Position numbers and translations under genes: made by a program. DNA of 64,000 nucleotides from RYN-230 sp963837335 (lineage in GTDB: Bacteria; Actinomycetota; Actinomycetes; Streptosporangiales; Streptosporangiaceae), in assembly GCA_963837335.1 (NCBI GenBank), contig CAWINS010000011.1:1-64000 (forward strand), read 5' to 3'. Position 1 is the first letter of the stretch. Each line of letters begins with the position of its first letter. Positions 25,788 through 35,302 of this stretch are shown one piece after another. Under the pieces are notes generated by a model, which had not been told where the DNA came from, searched no databases, and worked only from the letters and a program-made list of their open reading frames with translations.

Positions 25788-27279
25788 CCGGGGACGCCGG
25801 TGGTTCCGGGGGCCGCGTCGCCGGTCCCGGCGCGGCCGGTCAGCTCGGACACCGCAGCGCCGCGCAGCGACGCGTCCAGCACCTCGGCGATGTGCGCCAT
25901 GGCGGGCGGACTCTGCGACCCGGCCGCCGTCATGGCCGCGCTGATCTGCAGGCTGCAACCGGGGTTGGCCGAGATGACCAGCGGCGCCCCGGTGGCCAGC
26001 ACCGAGGCCGCCTTGCGGGCGCCCAGCTCGCCCGCGGCCTCGGGCTGCAGCAGGTTGTACACGCCGGCCGAGCCGCAGCAGGTCCCCGGATCGGACGGCT
26101 CGACCAGCTCCAGCCCGGGAATCTCGCGGAGCAGGTCCCGGGGCTGGCGCCGGATGCCCTGCGCGTGCCCCAGGTGACAGGCCTCGTGGTAGACCGCGGT
26201 GACCGGGAGCGGATGCCGGACCGCCCGCGGGCCGCCGTCAGCGGCCAGTTCGGCGAGGAACTCGCTGAGGTCACGGACCCGCTGGTGAAGCGCTCGGCCC
26301 GCGCTGCCTCATCGCCGTCCCCGCCGAAAAGATGGGTGTACTCCTTCATGGCCGAGCCGCAGCCCGCCGAGTTCACCACGACCACGTCCACCCCCGCGTC
26401 CTCGAACGCGGTCATGGTCCGCCGGGCGAACCCGGCGGCCTCGGTGGCCCGGCCGCTGTGCAGCGACAGGGCGCCGCAGCAGCCCTGCTTGCGCGGGATG
26501 ACGACGTCGCATCCCTCAGCGGCCAGGATCCGCACGGTCGCCTCGTTCACGTCCGGGAAGAACACCTGCTGCACGCAGCCGGTGAGCAGGCCGACCACCG
26601 CCCGCCGCGGCCCCTGCGCGGGCACCCGGCGGGCCAGGGCGGCGTGCTTGCGGGGCGGTGCGGGCGCCACCTTGAGTGACGCCACCATCTCGGGGGCAAA
26701 CCGGGCGGCCAGCCGGCTGCTTTCCAGCCGCCGGATGACCCCGGTGCGCTGGGCGGCCCGCAGCGGGCGGGTCAGCATCCGGAGCCGGGCCGGGTACGGG
26801 AACGTCGCGAAGATCGCCGCGCGAGCGGCCCGCTCGCGCGGCGAGCGGGGCGGCAGCGGTGCGGGGGCCGGCCCGCCCGGCGGCTCCTCGGCCCAGCCGC
26901 GGGCCGCCTCGATCAGCCGGTCGTAGTGCACCCCCGAGGGGCAGGCCGGCACGCAGGCCATGCAGCCGAGGCAGCGGTCCAGGTGGGTGACGGCCGTCTC
27001 GCTGGCCACTGACCCGCCCCCCACTGGTTCGCCCGCCACGGTCTCGCCCGCCGCGGCCCCGTCCAGGATCTGGGTGATCAGGTGGATCCGCCCGCGCGGC
27101 GAGTCCATCTCCTCGCCCCACAGCTGGTAGGTCGGGCAGACGGGCAGGCAGAAGCCGCAGTGCACGCAGTCGGACGCCAGCGCGCGCAGCTCGCCGGACG
27201 GGTCGATGGGCGACGTGCCCGGCGTGCCCGTGGCCTCCGGGGCCCCGCCCACCTTCCCCTCGTCCTGCGGCTCGCTCAC
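25784..27279 (-). CDS. glcF: Glycolate oxidase iron-sulfur subunit GlcF, one frameshift
   Basis: Starts at the GTG at 27279 behind GGGAGGGA. Two [4Fe-4S] ferredoxin motifs (CVHCGFCLPVCPTYQ, CLGCMACVPACPSG) precede two CCG domains (CGSAMKEY near the middle, CCGSAGVYNLLQPEA near the end). The frame changes at about 26282-26288, one base missing, just after AARAERFTS; the other frame resumes at RVRDLSEFLAEL. Joined length is about 499 aa. It passes electrons from the flavin subunits to the membrane quinone pool. It ends 4 bp into the convergent dapF end. Confidence 0.85.
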
Positions 27280-27296
27280 TCGCGTCCCTCCCGCAC

Positions 27297-28634
27297 TCAG
27301 ATCCCCCCGGCGAACCGGCCGGGCGCCATCAGGTGCCCGGGGTCGAACTGGTCCTTCAGCGCCCGCATCAGGCTGAGCGAAGGCACCGGGCCCCACATGT
27401 CGATCAAGGTTTGCGCGGCGGCCGGGGCCCGGACCACCACGGCGCTGGCCCGGGCCGGGGGGCCCTCCCCGCCCGCGAACCCCGGTTCCAGGTCGCGGGC
27501 GAGGCGCTCGCGCAGCCCGGCCAGGAACGCGGCGAGCGCCTCCGGTGCGGCGGTCCCGGGCACCGCGGCGTGCAGCACGCCCGCCGCGGCCGAGCCGGCC
27601 ACCGCCGGGTCCAGCCCGGCCGCCCGCCCCGCGGCGTCCACCGCGTCCAGCACGCCGGGCAGGGCCGCGGCCCAGAAGCCGATCTGGATCAGCGTGCTGC
27701 CCTCCCGGGCGGCGGCCCCGGACCCGGGGATCGCGGGCCCCGCACCCCACCAGGATGGCGCGGCGTCCAGGGTCGCGGTGCCCGCCCCGAGCACCCCGCG
27801 CATCAGCGAGGCCCGCTCGGACAATCCGCCGGGGTCGCCTTCCAGCAGCACCGCCACCCGGACCAGGCCGTCCCGCGACGGCCGGTCGATCTCGATGGCC
27901 ACCGGGGCGAGGTCGGACCCGGCCGCCGCCGCGACGCCCTCGGCGGCCGCGGCCGGGTCGGCGTAGCCCGCGGTCACGAACGCGGTCGCGGCGGGCAGCG
28001 GGTGCAGCCGGAAGATGGCCTCGGTGATCAGGCCGAGCGTCCCCTGCGAGCCGGTGTACAGCTTGCCGAGGTCGTACCCGGCCACGTTCTTGACGACCTT
28101 GCCGCCGGACTTGGTCACGGTCCCGTCCGGGCGGATCACCGTGATGCCGATCAGCAGGTCGCGGGGGGTGCCGTAGCGCAGCCTGCGCGGCCCGGCCGCG
28201 CCCGTGGCGAGTACGCCGCCGACCGTGGGGGAGCTGGCCTGGCCACCATGGCCGGGGCCGGGCGGGACATCCAGGGCAAGCTGCTGCCGGGCGGTGGCCA
28301 GCACCCCGGCCAGCCGGTCCATGGTCACGCCGGCCTGGGCCCGGACCACCAGGTCACCGGCGGCGTGCTCGATCACCCGGTCCAGCCGCAGGGTGTCGAT
28401 GACCAGGTCGAGCTGGCGGGGCGGGACGCCCCACGACACGGTGGTCCCGCTGCCCCGCGGCACCACCGCGAGCTCGTGCTCGGTCGCCGCCGCCAGCAGG
28501 GCGCTGGCCTCGCTGGTGTCGGCGGGGGAGGCGACCCAGGGCGGAGTCAGGCCGCCCACCGCGTCCCGCGGGCCGCCCGGCCGCACCGCGCGGCAGGCCC
28601 GGGCCAGCGATCCGGGTACCGAGGCAGTGCTCAA
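27297..28634 (-). CDS. glcE: Glycolate oxidase FAD-binding subunit GlcE
   Basis: 445 aa with a TTG start that overlaps the glcD stop (TTGA). The PCMH FAD-binding domain is seen in VVPRGSGTTVSWG and in the region GGKVVKNVAGYDLGKLYTGSQGTLG (near residues 175-200), which in this family holds the flavin. It is shorter in its substrate domain than GlcD, as usual for GlcE, and serves as the second flavin subunit of the GlcDEF complex. It sits between glcD and glcF in one tight operon. Confidence 0.87.
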   Translation of the reverse strand: MSTASVPGSLARACRAVRPGGPRDAVGGLTPPWVASPADTSEASALLAAATEHELAVVPRGSGTTVSWGVPPRQLDLVIDTLRLDRVIEHAAGDLVVRAQAGVTMDRLAGVLATARQQLALDVPPGPGHGGQASSPTVGGVLATGAAGPRRLRYGTPRDLLIGITVIRPDGTVTKSGGKVVKNVAGYDLGKLYTGSQGTLGLITEAIFRLHPLPAATAFVTAGYADPAAAAEGVAAAAGSDLAPVAIEIDRPSRDGLVRVAVLLEGDPGGLSERASLMRGVLGAGTATLDAAPSWWGAGPAIPGSGAAAREGSTLIQIGFWAAALPGVLDAVDAAGRAAGLDPAVAGSAAAGVLHAAVPGTAAPEALAAFLAGLRERLARDLEPGFAGGEGPPARASAVVVRAPAAAQTLIDMWGPVPSLSLMRALKDQFDPGHLMAPGRFAGGI

Positions 28635-30089
28635 AACTGCTCGGCCAGACCTGCGGCGACCGCCGGGTGCACGCCGCGGCGCGGGCCGGGGACCTCACCG
28701 CACAGCCGCGGGGTGGGGAAGATCTTGCCCGGGTTGCACAGCCCGGCCGGGTCGAACGCGCAGCGGAGCAGCTGCATGGTGTCCAGGTCCTCCCGGGTGA
28801 ACATCCTCGTCATGTACTTGGACTTGTCCGTGCCCACGCCGTGCTCCCCGGTGATGGAGCCGCCGTGCTCGATGCACAGGTCCAGGATGGCCCCGGACAC
28901 CTCCTCGGCCCGGGCTTCCTCCCCGGGCGTGGCGTCGTTGTACAGGACCAGCGGATGCAGGTTGCCGTCGCCTGCGTGGAACACGTTGGCCACCCGGATC
29001 CCGGACGCGGCCCCCAGGGCGGCGATCTTGTCCAGTACCTCGCCGAGCGCCGTGCGCGGGACCACTCCATCCTGGACCAGGTAGGCCGGGGAGATACGGC
29101 CCACCGCGGCGAACGCGGACTTGCGCCCGGCCCAGATCGCGGCGCGCTCCGCCGGGTCGTCCGCCTCCCGGATCTCGGTGCAGCCGGCCTGCCCGGCACA
29201 GCTCCCGCACCGCCGCGCTGTCCCGGCGCACATCGGCCTCGGGGCCGTCCAGTTCCACGACCAGGACCGCCCCGGCGCCCGCCGGGTAGTTGCACGCCAC
29301 CGCGGCCTCGGCCGCCTCGATGGCCAGCGCGTCCATCATCTCGATGGCGGCGGGCAGGATGCCGGCCCCGATGATCCCCGAAACCGCGGCCCCGCCCGCC
29401 CCGGTGGTCTCGAACGCGGCCAGCAGCGTGGTGATGACCTGCGGGATCCTGGTCAGCTTGACCACGATCTTGGTCACGATGCCGAGCGTGCCTTCCGAGC
29501 CGGTGAACATGCCGACCAGGTCGTAGCCGGGTGCGGCCCCGGTGCCGTCTCCCAGCCAGGTCAGTTCCCCCTCGGGGGTGACGATCTGCAGGCCGGTCAC
29601 GTGATGCACGGTGAAGCCGTGCTTGAGGCAGTGCGCGCCGCCGGAGTTCTCCGCCACGTTGCCGCCCACCGAGCAGATCACCTGGCTGGACGGGTCCGGG
29701 GCGTAGAAGTAGCCGTACGGCCGGGCCGCGGTGCTGACCGACAGGTTGGTGACGCCCGGTTCCACGATCGCCCGCTGGCTGACCGGGTCGATCGCGATGA
29801 TCCGGCGCATCCGCGAGGTCACGATGAGGACACCGTCGGTGCGCGGCAGGGCCCCGCCGGACAGGCCGGTGCCCGATCCCCGGGCCACGAACGGCACCCG
29901 GGCCCGGACACACTCCGTGACGATCTCCGCGACCTGCTCCGCCGTCTCCGGCAGCACCACGAGGCCGGGGGCGGCTCGATGCGAGGTGAGCCCGTCGCAC
30001 TCGTAGGTGCGCAGCTCAGCAGGATCTGACACCACTCCGCCCGCCCCGCAGATCTCGGTCATCCGGGGCACCATCGCCTGGACCGTCAT
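28631..30089 (-). CDS. glcD: Glycolate oxidase catalytic subunit GlcD, one frameshift
   Basis: Starts at the ATG at 30089 behind GGAGGCGGG. The FAD-binding half is intact (FVARGSGTGLSGGALP, SVGGNVAENSGGAHCLKHG, GSEGTLGIVTKIVVKL). At the CCC run 29192-29194 an extra base shifts the frame; the other frame resumes at QAGCTEIREADDPAERAAIW and runs to the end with FHAGDGNLHPLVLY and the family signature HGGSITGEHGVGTDK. Joined length is about 486 aa. It oxidises glycolate (or D-lactate; the subfamilies are close) to the 2-oxo acid. Confidence 0.87.
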
Positions 30090-30160
30090 CCCGCCTCCAC
30101 GCTGCTGCTTACCCTCCAGGGTGCCCCTTGGCGGGCCGCTAGTCCACGATGGGCGCGGGT

Positions 30161-30240
30161 TACGGCATCTCCGCTCGCTCTCCCGAGAGCTGCTACGGCA
30201 TCTCCGCTGGTTTCCCGAGAGCTGCTACGGCATCTCCTCG
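30161..30240. repeat. 32/33-bp direct repeats at the 3' end of the malate synthase gene
   Basis: TACGGCATCTCCGCT, a variable stretch and CCCGAGAGCTGC occur at 30161-30193 and 30194-30225. A third partial copy beginning TACGGCATCTCC lies over the last codons and stop of the minus-strand malate synthase gene. The first unit contains GCTCTC-CC-GAGAGC, which can form a tight hairpin and may help end transcription. Confidence 0.75.
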
Positions 30241-31826
30241 TAGGCGGGCAGGGTCAGGAAGTCCGCGTAGTCGTCGGCCAGGGCCACCGCGCTGAACAGC
30301 GCGGCCGCCTGCTCGAACCGGGGCTCGTCGAAGGCCGGGCCGGCCGCCTCCCGGATGGTGGCCGACTCCTCGGCGATGATCCGCTCGGCGAGATCCCGGG
30401 TCACCAGCTGGCCGTCGTCCAGCCGGACGCCGTTGTGCATCCACTGCCAGACCTGGGACCGGGAGATCTCGGCCGTCGCCGCGTCCTCCATCAGGTTGAA
30501 GATGGCCACCGCCCCGTTCCCGCCCAGCCAGGACGTGAGGTACTGGAGCCCGACGCTGATGTTGTTGCGCAGCCCGGCCTCGGTGATGGTCCCGGGCGTC
30601 TTGCTCACCGCGAGCAGGTCCGAGGCGGAGACGCTGACGTCGTCCCGCTGCCGGGTGAGCTGGTTGGGCCGGTCACCCAGGGCCGCGTCGAACACCTCGC
30701 GGCAGAGCGGCACCAGGTCCGGGTGGGCCACCCAGGAGCCGTCGAAGCCGTCGGCCGACTCGCGCGTCTTGTCCTCGCGCACCTTGGCCAGCGCGACCGC
30801 GTTCACCTCGGGATCGCGCCGGCTGGGGATGAACGCGGCCATCCCGCCCATGGCGTGCGCGCCCCGCTGGTGGCAGGTCTTCACCAGCAGTTCGGTATAC
30901 GCGCGCATGAACGGGGCGGTCATCGTCACCGAGTTGCGCTCGGGCAGCACGAATTCCTGCCCCCGGCTGCGGAACTTCTTGATCACGCTGAACAGGTAGT
31001 CCCAGCGGCCCGCGTTCAGCCCGGCGCTGTGGTCACGCAGCTCGTAGAGGATCTCCTCCATCTCGAACGCCGCCGGGATGGTCTCGATCAGCACCGTGGC
31101 CCGGATCGTGCCGCGCGGGATGCCCAGGCTGTCCTGGGCCAGGTTGAAGGCGTCGTTCCAGAGCCGGGCCTCCAGATGGCTTTCGATCTTGGGCAGATAG
31201 AAGTAGGGGCCGGATCCCTTCTCCAGCTGGCGGCGTGCGCAGTGGAAGAAGTACAGCGCGAAGTCGAACAGGCTCCCGGAGACCCGCTGGCCGTCCACCA
31301 GCAGGTGCTTCTCATCCAGGTGCCAGCCACGCGGCCGGACCACGATGGTGGCCAGGTCCGCGTCCGGGCCCAGCTGGTAGGACTTGCCTTCCTCGCTGGT
31401 GAAGTCCAGGGTCCGGTCCAGCGCGCCGATGAGGTTGAGCTGGCCGGAGACCATGTTTTCCCACAGCGGGGTGTTCGCGTCCTCGAAGTCGGCGAGCCAC
31501 ACCCTGGCCCCGGAGTTCAGCGCGTTGATGGTCATCTTCCGGTCGGTCGGGCCGGTGATCTCGACCCGCCGGTCCACCAGGCCCGGGGCCGGCGCGGCCA
31601 CCCGCCATTCGGGGTTATCCCGGATCGGCTGGGTCGCGGCCAGGAAGTCCAGCGTGCCCCCGGCCGAGAGCTCCTGCTGCCGCGCCGCGCGGGCCGCCAG
31701 CAGTTCCATGCGGCGCCCGCCCAGCTCCCGGTGCAGCGCGGCGACCAGGCCGACCGCCTCGGGGGTGAGAACCTCGTCGAAACGGTCCCGCTTGGGACCA
31801 GTGATCTCCACACCGTCGCTGGCCAT
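30225..31826 (-). CDS. aceB: Malate synthase A
   Basis: 533 aa from the ATG at 31826, preceded by GGGAGGAGCG; an in-frame start at 31970 has no such site. Family A features are present: ARVWLADFEDANTPLWENM, the region VVRPRGWHLDEKH with the general-acid and metal-site neighbourhood, YFYLPKIESHLEARLWND, MGGMAAFIPSRRDPEVN and the C-terminal DGSWVAHPDLVP. It condenses glyoxylate with acetyl-CoA to malate. Next to glcDEF on the same strand, it would consume the glyoxylate made from glycolate. No isocitrate lyase gene is in the window. Confidence 0.96.
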   Translation of the reverse strand: MASDGVEITGPKRDRFDEVLTPEAVGLVAALHRELGGRRMELLAARAARQQELSAGGTLDFLAATQPIRDNPEWRVAAPAPGLVDRRVEITGPTDRKMTINALNSGARVWLADFEDANTPLWENMVSGQLNLIGALDRTLDFTSEEGKSYQLGPDADLATIVVRPRGWHLDEKHLLVDGQRVSGSLFDFALYFFHCARRQLEKGSGPYFYLPKIESHLEARLWNDAFNLAQDSLGIPRGTIRATVLIETIPAAFEMEEILYELRDHSAGLNAGRWDYLFSVIKKFRSRGQEFVLPERNSVTMTAPFMRAYTELLVKTCHQRGAHAMGGMAAFIPSRRDPEVNAVALAKVREDKTRESADGFDGSWVAHPDLVPLCREVFDAALGDRPNQLTRQRDDVSVSASDLLAVSKTPGTITEAGLRNNISVGLQYLTSWLGGNGAVAIFNLMEDAATAEISRSQVWQWMHNGVRLDDGQLVTRDLAERIIAEESATIREAAGPAFDEPRFEQAAALFSAVALADDYADFLTLPAYEEMP

Positions 31827-31913
31827 GCCGCGCTCCTCCCAGGTCATCCGGTGCCTGTCGTTACCGGGAATGTTACTAGTTGGTAATGACCCGGGTGGCG
31901 CCGGTCCTGTGCT

Positions 31914-31942
31914 TCGTAACACCGCACCGGGGCGGGGGTCAA
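31914..31942 (-). promoter_or_regulatory. Candidate promoter of malate synthase gene
   Basis: On the minus strand TTGACC (31942-31937) and TTACGA (31919-31914) are 17 bp apart, a good sigma-70 spacing, about 90 bp before the ATG. A GTTAC-N6-GTAAT near-palindrome (31872-31888) lies between promoter and gene and could be an operator. Confidence 0.45.
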
Positions 31943-32031
31943 AGTGTTCCCGGACACATCCCGGGCACAACCTGCGCGGCGCAGGTGTTTATCAGAGCAG
32001 GTGTTTATTCAGATGAGCGTATCCCGGAGGC

Positions 32032-33552
32032 ATGACAGCATTGGCAGACCAGAGCACGGCAACCCGCATAACCGACCCAGATGAGCAGGCGATGACCCTT
32101 CCCAGCGAGCTACCGCAGGAGGTCCCTGCGGAGAACACCGCGGCTCCGTTTACCGGGGATGGCGCCCAGCGGGACCTGGATGTGGGCGCGCTCGATCTGC
32201 AGGACCGGCATGCGCTGCGCCGGGTCTCCGGGCTGTCCACCGAACTCGAGGACGTCAGCGAGGTCGAGTACCGGGCGCTGCGGCTGGAGCGGGTCATCCT
32301 GGTCGGCGTGTGGACCGAGGGGACGCTGGCCGACGCGGAGAACTCACTGCGTGAGCTGTCCCGGCTGGCCGAGACGGCCGGCTCGGTGATCCTGGAGGGA
32401 CTGGTGCAGCGCCGGGGGCGGCCCGACGCGGCAACCTATATCGGGGCGGGCAAGGCCGCCGAGGTTGCGGCGCTGGTCGCGGCGACCGGCGCGGACACGG
32501 TGATCTGTGACGGCGAGCTGACTCCCAGCCAGCTGCGCCGGCTGGAAGGCGTGGTGAAGGCGAAGGTCATCGACCGGACCGCGCTGATCCTGGACATCTT
32601 CGCCCAGCACGCCCGGAGCAAGGAGGGCAAGGCCCAGGTCGAGCTGGCCCAGCTCGAGTACCTGCTGCCCCGGCTGCGGGGCTGGGGCGAGTCGCTGTCC
32701 CGGCAGGCCGGCGGCCGGGTGGCCGGCGGCGGCGGCATCGGCACCAGGGGTCCGGGCGAGACGAAGATCGAGACGGACCGGCGGCGGATCAGGACGCGCA
32801 CGGCCCGGCTGCGCCGCCAGCTCGCCGAGATGTCGGTCGGCCGCGAGGTGCAGCGGCACCAGCGCCGCGACCAGGCCGTCCCGGCGGTGGCCATCGCCGG
32901 CTACACCAACGCGGGCAAATCCAGCCTGCTCAACCAGCTGACCGGGGCCGGGGTGCTGGTGGATGACTCACTGTTCGCGACCCTCGACCCGTCCGTCCGC
33001 CGGGCCCGGACCCCGTCCGGCCGCTGGTTCACCCTGACTGACACCGTCGGTTTCGTCCGCCACCTCCCGCACCAGCTGGTCGAGGCGTTCCGGTCCACCC
33101 TGGAGGAGGTCGCCGAGGCGGACCTGATCCTGCACGTGGTGGACGGCAGCGACGCCGATCCGCAGGCGCAGATCTCCGCCGTCCGCGAGGTGCTCGGCGA
33201 GATCGGGGCGCGCGAGGTCCCGGAGCTGGTCGTGATCAACAAGGCGGACGCCGCCGACCCCATCGACGTGGAGGCGCTCCGGCGGCAGGAGCCGCGCAGC
33301 GTGGTCGTGTCCGCGCGCACCGGCGAAGGGCTGGAGGCACTGGCCGAGGCGGTCGAGGCGGTGCTCCCGCGGCGTAACCGCGAGGTCAGCGCCGTGGTGC
33401 CGTACGTGCGGGGTGACTTGGTGGCCCGGGCTCATCAGGAGGGTGAGGTGCTCGCGCTGCGGCACTGTGCCGCCGGTACCGAGCTGACCGCCCGGGTCCC
33501 GCCGGCCCTGGCCGCCGAGATCGACCGCATTGCCGTTCCCGCGGGAAGCTAA
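32032..33552 (+). CDS. hflX: GTPase HflX
   Basis: 506 aa. The HflX N-terminal domain (QRRGRPDAATYIGAGKAAEV, DIFAQHARSKEGKAQVELAQ) and the Gly-rich linker GGIGTRGPGETKIE are followed by the G domain: G1 GYTNAGKSS near 290, G3 DTVGF and G4 NKAD. HflX binds the 50S subunit and splits stalled 70S ribosomes under heat or antibiotic stress. It is divergent from the malate synthase gene. Several in-frame starts are possible; 32032 follows GGAGGC. Confidence 0.95.
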   Translation: MTALADQSTATRITDPDEQAMTLPSELPQEVPAENTAAPFTGDGAQRDLDVGALDLQDRHALRRVSGLSTELEDVSEVEYRALRLERVILVGVWTEGTLADAENSLRELSRLAETAGSVILEGLVQRRGRPDAATYIGAGKAAEVAALVAATGADTVICDGELTPSQLRRLEGVVKAKVIDRTALILDIFAQHARSKEGKAQVELAQLEYLLPRLRGWGESLSRQAGGRVAGGGGIGTRGPGETKIETDRRRIRTRTARLRRQLAEMSVGREVQRHQRRDQAVPAVAIAGYTNAGKSSLLNQLTGAGVLVDDSLFATLDPSVRRARTPSGRWFTLTDTVGFVRHLPHQLVEAFRSTLEEVAEADLILHVVDGSDADPQAQISAVREVLGEIGAREVPELVVINKADAADPIDVEALRRQEPRSVVVSARTGEGLEALAEAVEAVLPRRNREVSAVVPYVRGDLVARAHQEGEVLALRHCAAGTELTARVPPALAAEIDRIAVPAGS

Positions 33553-33954
33553 TCCGCACCCGGAATAGTGCGTGCTGACGATGCTGTGCCCGGAAGCCAT
33601 GCCGGCGAGGGGTCCGGCATGGGAAACTTTGCGGAGCAGACGACAACGCCATCCGAACGCGCGGTGAATTCCTGTGCGGGCCTTATCCGGTAAAGCAGAA
33701 CGAGGCTCCTGGTGGACACGCTGCGCAGCCAAGACCGCCCGGACCTGTACAGACAGTGAGATCACCGGAAAGGCCGGCAATTTCCGTCCTGCCTTCTTCG
33801 TGAACTGCCTGTACAGGGACCCTGTAGTGCAATACCGTAACTGAACCGATATTGTTGGCTGCCGCATCCCGCGGCGCCGCCGTCGGTCGCTCTGGACCCC
33901 GCGGTACCGGGGGCCTGGCGGGGGGCCATCAGTGGTACGGACGAGCTATGGCAG
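33553..33954. other. 402-bp gene-free region between hflX and hutI
   Basis: No gene is seen. A perfect 8-bp hairpin (CATGCCGG and CCGGCATG, 33598-33621) lies 45 bp after hflX and may be its terminator. CCTGTACAG, containing the palindrome CTGTACAG, occurs at 33744-33752 and 33808-33816. The region is less GC-rich than its surroundings and should hold the hutI promoter. Confidence 0.55.
33598..33621 (+). terminator. Possible hflX terminator
   Basis: A perfect 8-bp stem with an 8-base loop, followed by GGAAACTTT. There is only a weak T run, as is common in high-GC actinomycetes. Confidence 0.45.
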
Positions 33955-35247
33955 GTGACCGCGCATGACGCAGGTACGCCCGGTCTGGCGCGCTCCCCTC
34001 CGGCCCCTCCCGCATGCGCGGCCGGGGGCATGCCGGTGACCGTCCGCCTGCTCACGAACATAGGCCGCCTCTGGACCGGGTCCGAGATCTGGAGTAACGC
34101 GGCCATCCTCACCCACAACGACCGTATCGCCTGGGTGGGCCGGGCCTCGGAACTCCCGGAGAGCCTGCCCGGCGTGGTCGAGGACATCGTCAACGTCAAC
34201 TCGGTGGAAAACCTGGGTGGCGGATTGGTCACCCCGGGCCTGATCGACGCCCACACCCACCCGGTCTACGCGGGTAACCGCTGGGCGGAGCTGGCCATGC
34301 GGTCGGGCGGCTCCTCAGCCAACGAGATCGCCGCGGCCGGCGGCGGCATGGCCTCCACCGTCACGGTGACCCGCGGGACCGATCCCTGGACCCTGTGCAA
34401 CGGGGTGCGGGAGCGGCTCGGCGAGTGGCTGCGCTTCGGGACGACCACGATCGAGGCCAAGACCGGGTATCACCTGACCCGCGACGGTGAGCTCGCCGAC
34501 GTGCGGATGCTCCGGTCGCTGGAAGGCGAGCCCGGCATGCCGCGGGTGCACGTGACGTTCCTGGCTGCGCACGCGGTGCCGCCGGAATTCTTCGGCCGCC
34601 GCAACGACTACATCGACGCCGTGGGCACCTGGTGCTCGGACGCGGCCGCGGTCGGCGCGGACAGCGTGGACGTCTACTGCGAAGAAGGCCGCTTCACCGA
34701 GCGGGAAGCACGATGGATCCTCAGCGCGGGCCGCGCGGCCGGCCTGCTGCCGCGGGTGCACGCCTGCGGGGAGAGCCGGACTGGTGCGGCCCGGCTGGCC
34801 GCCGAGCTGGGCTGCGCGTCGGCGGACGTGCTGCACGAGGCGAGTGACGAGGACGTGGCGGCCCTGGCCCAGGCCGGGGTGGCCGCGGTCGTCTGCCCGG
34901 GCACGGCTCTGGAGATCGGCAAGAACCCGCCGGTGCGCGCGCTGCTGGACAAGGGAGTCGCGGTCGCCCTGGGCTCGGACCACTCCCCGGGCGGGAACGG
35001 GATCACCTCGATGCCCCTGGTGATCTCGCTGGCCGTGTCGCAGTTCGGGCTCAGCGTGACCGAGGCCCTGCGGGCCGCCACGCTCGGCGGCGCCCAGGCG
35101 CTGCGGGCCCCCGACCGCGGTGCGATGACCCGCGGCCGCCTGGCCGACATCGTGCTCTGGGACGCCGACCACGAGGGCGCGTTCGCCTGGTCCTACGGGC
35201 TCAAGCCGAGCCGGGTGTGGCTCGGCGGCGCGCCGGTCGCCACCTGA
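33955..35247 (+). CDS. hutI: Imidazolonepropionase
   Basis: 430 aa from the GTG at 33955, or about 405 aa from the ATG at 34030 where the conserved part begins (VTVRLLTNIGRLWTG). The amidohydrolase metal site is seen in LIDAHTHPVYAG, FLAAHAVPP and the Asp in LGSDHSPGG; EAKTGYHL is typical of HutI. It opens the imidazolone ring in histidine degradation to formiminoglutamate. No other hut gene is in the window, so the pathway is scattered or the enzyme serves alone here. Confidence 0.92.
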   Translation: MTAHDAGTPGLARSPPAPPACAAGGMPVTVRLLTNIGRLWTGSEIWSNAAILTHNDRIAWVGRASELPESLPGVVEDIVNVNSVENLGGGLVTPGLIDAHTHPVYAGNRWAELAMRSGGSSANEIAAAGGGMASTVTVTRGTDPWTLCNGVRERLGEWLRFGTTTIEAKTGYHLTRDGELADVRMLRSLEGEPGMPRVHVTFLAAHAVPPEFFGRRNDYIDAVGTWCSDAAAVGADSVDVYCEEGRFTEREARWILSAGRAAGLLPRVHACGESRTGAARLAAELGCASADVLHEASDEDVAALAQAGVAAVVCPGTALEIGKNPPVRALLDKGVAVALGSDHSPGGNGITSMPLVISLAVSQFGLSVTEALRAATLGGAQALRAPDRGAMTRGRLADIVLWDADHEGAFAWSYGLKPSRVWLGGAPVAT

Positions 35248-35302
35248 CCTGACCGCCCAGTTCCGGGCCAGCCCACCGCCTGCCATATGGCATGCTGCCG
35301 CT

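Noticed and set aside
30161..30240. Possible mini CRISPR array (33-bp units)
   Set aside because: Units are directly adjacent with no unique spacers, only two and a half copies, and no cas genes nearby.
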